DNA of 5,534 bases from Bacillota bacterium (GTDB lineage: Bacteria > Bacillota > Clostridia > Christensenellales > CAG-138). The stretch is taken from NCBI GenBank assembly GCA_023461495.1, contig JAEYLA010000253.1:1-5534 (forward strand), in the 5' to 3' direction. Position 1 is the first letter of the stretch. Every line of letters begins with the position of its first letter. A program made the translations under genes and the position numbers. Shown here one piece after another: positions 1-5,429 of this stretch. The notes below the pieces were generated by a model. It did no database searches. It was not told the DNA's origin and was given only the letters and a program-made list of their open reading frames with translations.

Positions 1-254
1 CTCTGCAAAATCCCGCTGAAGTGCGGGTGGGCAATACCGCTGCCGATATCCTCTGAAAACAGCAGGCTGATGAGCCAGGATTTTTTGGTGACCAACGCGC
101 GCGCGTTGGTATTGGGCATATAGTCCATGTCTTTTGCCGCCTGCAGCACAACCTCCCTGGTTTTGCTGCTCACGCCCACATAATTGTTAAATACTTTGGA
201 AACCGTTGCAGCGCTCAAACCAGTCTTTGCCGCAATGTCATATATTGTGACCAC
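1..254 (-). CDS. LacI-family transcriptional repressor, N-terminal part (cut by window edge)
   Basis: A DNA-binding sugar-responsive regulator of the LacI/GalR family. It has no full-length frame in the window because it runs off the left edge after 84 complete codons. Residues 3-23 form the typical helix-turn-helix (TIYDIAAKTGLSAATVSKVFN). Residues 47-58 (PNTNARALVTKK) match the hinge helix that enters the minor groove, and residues 60 onward begin the periplasmic-binding-protein-like effector domain (HPHFSGIL near 76-83). The start is GTG at 254-252: an AGGGG Shine-Dalgarno lies 7 bases upstream, and an in-frame stop lies a little further up. Family members bind palindromic operators and release or bind them on sugar binding. 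Its place directly after the GH43 gene, with its own promoter, suggests it regulates this cluster and itself. The effector is unknown; xylose or a xylo-oligosaccharide is a guess from context. Confidence 0.95.
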   Translation of the reverse strand, partial: MVTIYDIAAKTGLSAATVSKVFNNYVGVSSKTREVVLQAAKDMDYMPNTNARALVTKKSWLISLLFSEDIGSGIAHPHFSGILQ

Positions 255-261
255 TATACTG

Positions 262-266
262 CCCCT
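262..266 (-). promoter_or_regulatory. Ribosome binding site deciding the GTG start of the LacI-type gene
   Basis: AGGGG on the minus strand, 7 bases before GTG at 254. The nearest upstream ATG (289-287) is in another frame and soon reaches a stop, so the GTG start is the only good choice. Confidence 0.7.
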
Positions 267-287
267 ATCGCGTCAATTATCTGGTTC

Positions 288-316
288 ATTGTACCGCAAA
301 AAAACCGGTTTCGCAA
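288..316 (-). promoter_or_regulatory. Sigma-70-type promoter of the LacI-family gene
   Basis: On the minus strand TTGCGA (316-311, 4 of 6 matches to TTGACA) is followed after exactly 17 bases by TACAAT (293-288, 5 of 6 matches to TATAAT). Transcription would begin near 281, giving a leader of about 27 bases with the Shine-Dalgarno at the right place. The -35 box starts directly after the GH43 stop codon (319-317). The regulator can therefore be expressed independently of the upstream operon as well as by read-through. This is a pattern match, not a measured start. Confidence 0.6.
302..311. promoter_or_regulatory. Palindrome AAACCGGTTT, candidate operator for the LacI-type repressor
   Basis: A perfect 10-base palindrome with a central CpG, the usual layout of LacI-family operators. 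It lies between the -35 and -10 boxes of the repressor's own promoter, touching the last base of the -35 box. Binding there would block RNA polymerase, so autoregulation is the simple reading. The outer bases do not match a full CcpA cre site. It could also be a chance palindrome. Confidence 0.5.
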
Positions 317-1864
317 TCAGGCGTGATACGTGAACGAAAGAAAATCCGCGTATGCCGTCTTATTGCACATATCCACGCAGCACATCCCGACAAACGCGCC
401 GGTAAAACCGGGGGGCGTTGCGTATTCGTCCGAAAGTTTCGCCGCATCAACCCGGCACGGAATTTCGTGATACAGGCTGCCGTCCGATGAATAGGAGAAT
501 GCGCCATAGCGCCCGTTCATCGAAACTTTCAGAAACACCTCGTCGCCAACGGGAATTTCGCGGTCCCCCATTGGCATGGAAAATTGGAATTTATCAAACG
601 CCAGGATGCCCAGCGTCTTGCAGCCACGTGCTTCATCGTACGCAACCCGCAGGAAATACTGGTTCTCTTCATTATAACGGTAAATAAGCCCCGCCATCTG
701 CTGAAAATGATTGAACGGGAAGCGAAACGCCGTGACCGCTTCAAAGCTGAAATCGCACTGGCGGCGCGCCAGCAGGTTCTGGTCATGCCGGGATGCGATG
801 GACTCGCCTCCGTACAGCCTAAGCGCTCCATCCAAAATCTCGTATTTTGCGGGCGTACGCAGGGATAAAAAGTCCATCTGAAAGGCTTTTGACGCAAAGT
901 CATACTGCGCGGTCTTTGCCTGCGTTGCCTCTCCGTATCCGGTAAAGGCCTTGGGCGGAACCATCGTGCCGTTTTTCAGGTATGGCCAATCCCGCTTCCA
1001 GACAATTTCACCGATTGCGGTCTCCCGCCCCAGCGGGCAGGACATGGTGCGGTCAATCGGCCGGCCGCACAAAAACGCCGTCCACCAGCGGCCATCCGGC
1101 CCCTCGCAGATGCTGCCATGCCCTGTTTTTTGCAGATACGCACCCGGCGCATTCTGAGTGCTGACAAGGTAGCTGTGCGGGTGTACCTCATACGGGCCCC
1201 AGATGTCCTTTGCGCGGCAGACAGACTCCGCATGCTCATAGGAAGTGCCACCCTCGGCGCACAGGAGGTAGTAGTAGCCGTTTCTCTTATAGATGTGCGG
1301 ACCCTCTACAAGGCCCCTTGGCGTACCGCGAAATATCTTGCGGGTTGAGGAAGCGGGCTTCCATGTCACCGGATCAAGCTCGGTGAGCAGGATGCCGGAG
1401 AACCTGGCGTCCCCCGCTTTGCGGTAATCCCACTCCATATTCACAAAATACTTTTTCCCATCGTCATCATGGAACAGCGAAGGATCAAACCCCGAACTGT
1501 TGATATAGACAGGATCGCTCCACGGGCCGGTGATTGCAGGCGCCGTCGTTATATAATTGTGCGTATCCTTGAACGGGTCCCTGGCCCAGGTCTTGACATC
1601 CGTATACACAAGGTAGAATATGCCGTCCCAATAGCTCAGGCATGGCGCCCATACCCCGCCGGACTGCGGGTTGCCGCGCATATCGAGAAGCCGTTTTTCG
1701 TTGAGCGGATACGCGGTCGTTTCCCAATTGGCGAGATCTTTTGAGGCAGAAATCGATACGCCGGGAAAATATTCAAACGTTGAATTCGCCACATAAAACG
1801 TGCCGTCCACACAAATCATGCTCGGGTCCGGATGGAACCCGGTCAATACTGGATTCTTTATCAA
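317..1864 (-). CDS. xynB: GH43 beta-xylosidase / alpha-L-arabinofuranosidase, cytoplasmic (subfamily 11-like)
   Basis: Inverting glycosidase that removes xylose from the non-reducing end of short xylo-oligosaccharides; relatives often also release arabinofuranose. The 515 residues resemble Selenomonas ruminantium SXA along their whole length (SXA about 538). The five-bladed propeller occupies about residues 3-305. It carries the general base Asp13 in NPVLTGFHPDPS (SXA Asp14), the pKa-tuning Asp127 in SSGFDPSLFHD, the acid Glu187 in LVEGPHIY (SXA Glu186), His249 and Arg280 (CPLGRETA). The C-terminal beta-sandwich (GH43 C2/DUF1349 type) spans about 318-515 and ends with the GFTGAFVG loop near 486-493 that reaches the active site in relatives. 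There is no signal peptide, so it acts on imported sugars. The start is TTG at 1864, set by AGGGTGA 6 bases upstream and by an in-frame stop above it; the resulting N-terminus aligns with SXA. It lies 28 bases after the second permease gene. An oddity is WAPC (72-75) instead of the usual WAPD. Confidence 0.95.
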   Translation of the reverse strand: MIKNPVLTGFHPDPSMICVDGTFYVANSTFEYFPGVSISASKDLANWETTAYPLNEKRLLDMRGNPQSGGVWAPCLSYWDGIFYLVYTDVKTWARDPFKDTHNYITTAPAITGPWSDPVYINSSGFDPSLFHDDDGKKYFVNMEWDYRKAGDARFSGILLTELDPVTWKPASSTRKIFRGTPRGLVEGPHIYKRNGYYYLLCAEGGTSYEHAESVCRAKDIWGPYEVHPHSYLVSTQNAPGAYLQKTGHGSICEGPDGRWWTAFLCGRPIDRTMSCPLGRETAIGEIVWKRDWPYLKNGTMVPPKAFTGYGEATQAKTAQYDFASKAFQMDFLSLRTPAKYEILDGALRLYGGESIASRHDQNLLARRQCDFSFEAVTAFRFPFNHFQQMAGLIYRYNEENQYFLRVAYDEARGCKTLGILAFDKFQFSMPMGDREIPVGDEVFLKVSMNGRYGAFSYSSDGSLYHEIPCRVDAAKLSDEYATPPGFTGAFVGMCCVDMCNKTAYADFLSFTYHA

Positions 1865-1870
1865 TGAAAA

Positions 1871-1877
1871 TCACCCT
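1871..1877 (-). promoter_or_regulatory. Ribosome binding site for the TTG start of the GH43 gene
   Basis: AGGGTGA on the minus strand, 6 bases from TTG at 1864. It lies in the 28-base gap after the second permease stop (1895-1893). A TAG in frame with the gene overlaps this gap, so no earlier start is possible. Confidence 0.7.
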
Positions 1878-1892
1878 ACCGTTCAAAAATTC

Positions 1893-2732
1893 TTATTCCT
1901 TGAGCGCGCCCATGGCCATGCCGTTGATGATGTATTTGGAGAAGATCGCATACACGATGATGATGGGAACAATGGAAACCGCAAGCCCCAGATAAATGCT
2001 CCCATATTCCGTACGGTAGGTATCCCCGCGCAAGGTTGAAACCATCATGGGCAGCGTATACAGCTTTGTTTTGGAAATCATGATAAATGGCGTAAACAGG
2101 CTGTTCCATGACCCGACAAACGAGAAGATGCCGAGCGTAAACGCGCCCGGCGCTGCAAGCGGCAGCATGATGCGGTTGAAGGTGGCAAATTCCCCGCATC
2201 CGTCGATGCGCGCGGCGTAAATCAAATCCTTGACCACGACCGATTCCAGATACTGCTTTGCAAAGAAGATGGCCGTTGGCGAAGCGATGGCCGGCAAAAT
2301 CAGCGGGATATAGGAGTTTGTCAGCTTCAATGCGGACATGTACTGGAAATAGCCGATGATGGACGCCTGCATTGGGATGAGCACCAGAACTAGAATTAAA
2401 TTATACATTGGCCGTTTGAGTTTGAAGTGATACACCTCAAGCCCATAGGCGGCAAGCATGCTGAAGTATACCGTGAGCACCGTAGAAGTTGCCGCAATGA
2501 ACAGGCTGTTCCAGAAGCCCTGAAGCAGGTTTAGCCCCCGGTTTGCAAGGTTGTTCCAGTTGATCACCATATTTTTACCGGGCAGTATGCTCAAGCCCTG
2601 CTGGATTTCAGGCGTAGAACGCGTGGCGTTGATAATCAGGATATAGAGCGGCACCACGCAAATGAGCGTAATGATGGCAAGAAGGATGTAGATGAGCACG
2701 CGCATCAGCTTTGTTTTATTGGCATATGTCAT
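1893..2732 (-). CDS. Sugar ABC transporter permease, MalG/AraQ type (CUT1)
   Basis: Inner-membrane subunit of a binding-protein-dependent oligosaccharide importer, pairing with the upstream permease. It has 279 residues, normal for the MalG-type family. About six membrane spans are visible near residues 11-34, 71-97, 109-130, 141-158, 195-215 and 247-265. The cytoplasmic EAA loop that docks the ATPase is at about 172-191 (YAARIDGCGEF...IMLP), with the family's conserved Gly and LP. The C-terminus, INGMAMGALKE, is typical of this group (ending near G-A-x-K-G/E). The ATG at 2732 is preceded by AAGGAGGA at 9 bases. A longer frame from 2825 exists but would add a non-conserved stretch inside the previous gene. 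The gene overlaps the upstream permease by 17 bases, which suggests coupled translation. Substrate is inferred from the neighbouring GH43 enzyme only. Confidence 0.95.
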   Translation of the reverse strand: MTYANKTKLMRVLIYILLAIITLICVVPLYILIINATRSTPEIQQGLSILPGKNMVINWNNLANRGLNLLQGFWNSLFIAATSTVLTVYFSMLAAYGLEVYHFKLKRPMYNLILVLVLIPMQASIIGYFQYMSALKLTNSYIPLILPAIASPTAIFFAKQYLESVVVKDLIYAARIDGCGEFATFNRIMLPLAAPGAFTLGIFSFVGSWNSLFTPFIMISKTKLYTLPMMVSTLRGDTYRTEYGSIYLGLAVSIVPIIIVYAIFSKYIINGMAMGALKE

Positions 2733-3708
2733 ACTTTGACGTCCTCCTTCTTCTGCCGCGCAGCTGCTGCCTTTCGGCAGCTGCATCCTTATCCCGCAGC
2801 GCATAGAAGATCCCCAGCGCAACAACGCTTGTAATCACGAATATCATCACGCCCACGGAAGCGGCGGAGCCGATCAAGCCCTTGGTGCTGTTGAGCTTCA
2901 TATACATCAGCACGTTCATCGTCATGACCGAGCCGTTGGGCGCGCCGCGCCCGCCCGAGATCATGTAGGGGATATCCCACATCTGCATGCCGCCCACAAG
3001 CGACGTCACCAGTGTGTAAATGAGCACCGGCTTTAAAAGCGGCAAGGTAATATTGCGGAACATCTGGCCGCTTGACGCGCCATCCATCATGGCGGATTCA
3101 TACAGCGAGGGGGAAATGGAGGTCATCCCTGCCATCAGCAGGATGATGGTGGAGCCAAACCACATCCACCATTGGATGAATATGACAATGCCGCGCGTGG
3201 CCCATTCATCCAGAAAGAAATTGAACGCTTCCGGAAGAATGCCGCCCCGCACCAAAATCTGATTGACCGGCCCATAGAACGAGAAGAAGTTGAAATAGAG
3301 CACCGCAATCGTCGCTGGCATCAGAAGGTTGGGCAAATAAAACAGCGCCCGCCAGAACCCGACCCCGCGTATCCGGAGCCTGAGGTTGGTAAACCACACG
3401 GAGAGCAGCATGGCGATGCCCAGCTGCGGAATAAAGTTCAGCATCCAGATGATCCATGTATTGCCGAGGGCTTTTAAGAAAAACGCATCGGCAAACAGCG
3501 CCTTAAAATTCTCAAGCCCGATGAAATCGCCGGAATTCTTGACCATGAGCATTTTATCGGTCAAGCTTAAATAGAACGTGTTGATGAGCGGATACAATCC
3601 GAATATCAGGAATCCTAAAATGAACGGAATCAAAAAAATATATCCATAATGGTTCTTTTCGATCCCCATCGCCCGCTTTTTCGGGAGAGTTGCCTGCGTC
3701 CCTTCCAA
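2716..3708 (-). CDS. Sugar ABC transporter permease, MalF/UgpA type (CUT1)
   Basis: First membrane subunit of the importer. It has 330 residues, somewhat longer than the usual roughly 290-310. A short basic N-terminus leads into hydrophobic spans near residues 22-46, 84-106, 118-141, 173-194, 226-246 and 283-303. The EAA loop lies at about 203-224 (YESAMMDGASSGQMFRNITLPLL), matching the family pattern E-A-A-x3-G-x9-I-x-LP. The start is TTG at 3708 (MEGTQAT), chosen because AAAGGAGGT lies 7 bases upstream; an internal ATG at codon 14 has no such support. The last 25 or so residues are charged and Arg-rich (GRRRRTSK), and part of that run simply encodes the Shine-Dalgarno of the next gene. It follows the binding-protein gene after 131 bases. 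Confidence 0.95.
   Translation of the reverse strand: MEGTQATLPKKRAMGIEKNHYGYIFLIPFILGFLIFGLYPLINTFYLSLTDKMLMVKNSGDFIGLENFKALFADAFFLKALGNTWIIWMLNFIPQLGIAMLLSVWFTNLRLRIRGVGFWRALFYLPNLLMPATIAVLYFNFFSFYGPVNQILVRGGILPEAFNFFLDEWATRGIVIFIQWWMWFGSTIILLMAGMTSISPSLYESAMMDGASSGQMFRNITLPLLKPVLIYTLVTSLVGGMQMWDIPYMISGGRGAPNGSVMTMNVLMYMKLNSTKGLIGSAASVGVMIFVITSVVALGIFYALRDKDAAAERQQLRGRRRRTSKYDICQ
2742..2749 (-). promoter_or_regulatory. Ribosome binding site of the second permease, inside the end of the first
   Basis: AAGGAGGA on the minus strand, 9 bases before ATG at 2732. It lies within codons of the upstream permease (AGA AGA AGG AGG, read as four arginines). Ribosomes finishing the first gene at 2716 pass over it, which favours coupled synthesis of the two partners. 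It fixes the start at 2732 rather than 2825. Confidence 0.8.
2760..2784 (-). other. Stem-loop with GAAA tetraloop just before the second permease's ribosome site
   Basis: In the minus-strand transcript GCTGCC pairs with GGCAGC around a GAAA loop (2781-2776, 2775-2772, 2771-2766). Three more pairs (GCA/TGC) are possible across a 3-base AGC bulge. It is within the coding end of the first permease, 10 bases before the Shine-Dalgarno at 2749-2742. It might slow ribosomes or keep the site accessible; it may also be a by-product of codon choice. Confidence 0.4.
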
Positions 3709-3715
3709 AGATGAT

Positions 3716-3724
3716 ACCTCCTTT
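3716..3724 (-). promoter_or_regulatory. Ribosome binding site for the TTG start of the first permease
   Basis: AAAGGAGGT on the minus strand, near-perfect to consensus, 7 bases before TTG at 3708. The strong site offsets the weak start codon and is the main reason for choosing it. Confidence 0.8.
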
Positions 3725-3776
3725 TTTCAAATAGGAGAGCTTCTTCATATAATATTCTTCATTTTATTGGGAAAGC

Positions 3777-3803
3777 CTGCGGCACAGCGCCGCTATGCCG
3801 CAG
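3777..3803 (-). other. Intercistronic stem-loop between binding-protein and permease genes
   Basis: CTGCGGCA and TGCCGCAG form a perfect 8-pair stem (transcript order 3803-3796 with 3784-3777). A further AGC/GCT 3-pair stem closes the loop after one mismatch. It begins 36 bases after the binding-protein stop. The transcript continues GGCTTTCCC, with no run of U, so it is not a standard intrinsic terminator. In similar operons, such as malE-malF, structures at this place protect the upstream mRNA and let the binding protein be made in excess over the permeases. That role is inferred here. Confidence 0.6.
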
Positions 3804-3839
3804 ACTTCCGTAGGAGGACCAGAGTCTTTTAGTACCGTT

Positions 3840-5306
3840 CTATTCCACAATGAGATCCGGCAGCGCGTTCTTCACAGCGTCCTTCAATGCCTGCATGGCT
3901 TCTTCCTTCGTGCTGTTGCCTGCGGCATAGTTGGTCAATACGTCAACCAGCGCGCGGTCCACCGCATCGTCAATGCCCTGCATCAGCTTGGCGCTGACAG
4001 CGGGCGCAGCCTCCGCAAAACCCTTGTAGGAGTTCTGGCCGTTGAGGAATTTGCTGGTGTCGGAGCTGTCAAACTGCGGGAGGATCTCCTCCACCACCTT
4101 CTGGCTGGAGACGAAGTCGCCCGGGGCCTGCGCAAGCTCATCGCCAACGCTCGGATCAATCTTCTTGAGATATTCGTTCGTATAGGTGCCCAATGCCCAG
4201 TTCTTGAGGGTGTCCTCATTGAGCGCTACGAACTTGACAAATTCTTTTGCAAGCTCGGGGTTCGCCGCATCCTTCATGGCGCCAACCCAGGTGCCGCCCC
4301 ACTGGTACGGCATGGGACCGGTGATGCAGGCCCAGTCGCCCGAGGTGTCCTTGCCGCTTGTCACGCCATCGGCTTCTCTCGGCGTGGCGTTGGGGGCAAG
4401 CACATACGGGAGGCCCCATGTGGGGAGGAAGTAGCAGAATACCTGTTTGGGATTTCCCTGTGCGTCCATCAGGGAGTCGTTCATACCGGCAAACCAGCCT
4501 TCCTGCCACTGTACGGCCTGCGCTTCATAGCCGTTCTGCCGGAAGGTCTTAGCGACTTCAAAGAGCTGGTCGATGCTCGGGTCAATTACAAACTTGCCAT
4601 CCACATCCCAGGGCTGCTGGCGGTTGGGATAGTAGATCTTTGCAAAGTCCATGGGGGAGCAGACCATGTAGGTGTTGCCGCTGGATTTGTCATGCACGGT
4701 CTTTGCCGCTTCCGTAAACTTGTTCATATCGGAAAGGATGCCCTGCATCTTGGCGGGATCGTCCGTGCCAAAGTATTCCTTTGCGAGGCTGCGGCGGTAG
4801 AACAACGCGCCCGGCGTCGCCTGATAAGAGAACGCCTTTGTGATGCCGTCAAACGTGCCGACGTCGATGGTGGACTGATAGGTGCCCAATTCCTTTGCAA
4901 TGGGCAGCAGATCGTTGAGGTCCATCAGGAAGTCGCTCTCAACGTAGGATTTTACAAAGGACGCTTCGAGCGCAATGGCGTCGGGAACTTCCCCGCTGGC
5001 AATGGCGGCTTGGATCTTGGTCTGGAACTCGCCGTTGGTCATGGGCACCATGACATATTCGACCTCCACACCCGGGTTCTTTTCTTTAAAGGCGGTTGCG
5101 AATGTTTTAAGCTCATTGGTGAACGACCAGATCACGAGCTTGCCGGTAAGGCCACCTTCTTCCGCGGGCGCTGCGGGCGCTGCGGGCGCGTTGGGTTCTG
5201 CGGGGGATTCGGGCGTGGTGTTTTCTGTGGGAGCCGCGGGCGTACAGCCAGCCAGCAGCCCAAGGACCATCAGGCAGGCCATTAAAACTGCAACGATCTT
5301 CTTCAT
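3840..5306 (-). CDS. Extracellular sugar-binding lipoprotein of ABC transporter (SBP family 1)
   Basis: The capture subunit of the importer, anchored to the outer face of the membrane. It has 488 residues, at the long side for this family (usually about 420-450). Residues 1-20 are a lipoprotein signal peptide with two Lys then a hydrophobic core. The lipobox is LAGC with the lipidated Cys21. Residues 22-53 are a flexible Ala/Pro/Glu linker. The binding fold starts with GKLVIWSF (55-62), followed by the familiar FKEKNPGVEVEYV (73-85), IASGEVPDAIALE (102-114) and a C-terminal lobe with aromatic residues (W268, W271, W297, W325, W336, W340) suited to stacking on sugars. The ATG at 5306 has AGGAAGGA 6 bases upstream; a longer frame from 5396 would put 30 non-signal residues before the signal peptide. 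It is the first gene of the operon. The ligand is likely a xylo- or arabinoxylo-oligosaccharide, by association with the GH43 gene. Confidence 0.95.
   Translation of the reverse strand: MKKIVAVLMACLMVLGLLAGCTPAAPTENTTPESPAEPNAPAAPAAPAEEGGLTGKLVIWSFTNELKTFATAFKEKNPGVEVEYVMVPMTNGEFQTKIQAAIASGEVPDAIALEASFVKSYVESDFLMDLNDLLPIAKELGTYQSTIDVGTFDGITKAFSYQATPGALFYRRSLAKEYFGTDDPAKMQGILSDMNKFTEAAKTVHDKSSGNTYMVCSPMDFAKIYYPNRQQPWDVDGKFVIDPSIDQLFEVAKTFRQNGYEAQAVQWQEGWFAGMNDSLMDAQGNPKQVFCYFLPTWGLPYVLAPNATPREADGVTSGKDTSGDWACITGPMPYQWGGTWVGAMKDAANPELAKEFVKFVALNEDTLKNWALGTYTNEYLKKIDPSVGDELAQAPGDFVSSQKVVEEILPQFDSSDTSKFLNGQNSYKGFAEAAPAVSAKLMQGIDDAVDRALVDVLTNYAAGNSTKEEAMQALKDAVKNALPDLIVE
5164..5190 (-). repeat. 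Three tandem 9-base units encoding the Ala-Pro linker
   Basis: On the plus strand GCGGGCGCT occurs at 5164-5172 and 5173-5181, then GCGGGCGCG at 5182-5190 (8 of 9). In the protein each unit adds Ala-Pro-Ala, giving the APAAPAAPA part of the linker after the lipidated Cys. The repeat keeps frame, so gain or loss of units would only change linker length. Confidence 0.8.
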
Positions 5307-5312
5307 GACTGT

Positions 5313-5320
5313 TCCTTCCT
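5313..5320 (-). promoter_or_regulatory. Ribosome binding site of the binding-protein gene
   Basis: AGGAAGGA on the minus strand, 6 bases from ATG at 5306. It decides for this start against the in-frame ATG at 5396. Confidence 0.75.
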
Positions 5321-5331
5321 TCTTTATTTTG

Positions 5332-5349
5332 TTGAGAGAATTGAGAGAA
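5332..5349. repeat. Perfect 9-base tandem repeat (TTGAGAGAA twice) in the operon leader
   Basis: TTGAGAGAA occurs at 5332-5340 and again at 5341-5349 with no gap. In the operon's transcript this reads TTCTCTCAA twice, a pyrimidine-rich stretch 12 bases upstream of the AGGAAGGA ribosome site. It could pair with that purine-rich site or be a protein-binding site; no function is known to me. Confidence 0.6.
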
Positions 5350-5374
5350 TGTTTCTTTGGGCACGCCAAGCAGG

Positions 5375-5403
5375 CGTATAGAGAAGTCTGGTGCACCTGC
5401 CCA
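5375..5403 (-). promoter_or_regulatory. Weak candidate promoter for the transport operon
   Basis: TGGGCA (5403-5398, 4 of 6) and TATACG (5380-5375, 4 of 6) are separated by 17 bases on the minus strand. The start would be near 5368, giving a leader of about 62 bases. The match is poor, as might suit a regulated promoter. Two palindromes overlap it (5390-5397 in the spacer and 5402-5412 at the -35 box). I see no better candidate in 5307-5481. Confidence 0.3.
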
Positions 5404-5429
5404 AACCGTTTGTACCGCTTTGTACAAAG
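5390..5429. promoter_or_regulatory. Cluster of palindromes in the divergent intergenic region, likely operators
   Basis: Three inverted repeats lie within 40 bases: GGTGCACC (5390-5397), CAAAC-C-GTTTG (5402-5412) and the perfect 12-mer CTTTGTACAAAG (5418-5429). TTTGTAC also occurs twice, at 5409-5415 and 5419-5425, exactly 10 bases apart. The second palindrome differs from the AAACCGGTTT near the repressor gene by one missing G in its core. The region sits between the operon and a divergent gene start, the expected place for shared control. Which protein binds is inference. Confidence 0.45.

Noticed and set aside
298..316. Intrinsic terminator after the GH43 gene (AAACCGG followed by seven T on the minus strand)
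   Set aside because: The palindrome has no room for a loop, leaving only about three A-T pairs. The T run is better explained as part of the promoter spacer and operator.
2733..2825. Upstream extension of the second permease to an ATG at 2825
   Set aside because: The extra 31 residues lie out of frame inside the first permease and match no family feature; AAGGAGGA fits the ATG at 2732.
3795..5285. Long plus-strand open frame of 496 codons opposite the binding-protein gene
   Set aside because: It is fully antisense to a clear lipoprotein gene, lacks a Shine-Dalgarno and recognisable domains, and is explained by the GC-rich third positions of the real gene.
5307..5396. Upstream extension of the binding protein to an ATG at 5396
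   Set aside because: It would place 30 residues before a standard lipoprotein signal peptide, and AGGAAGGA supports ATG 5306.
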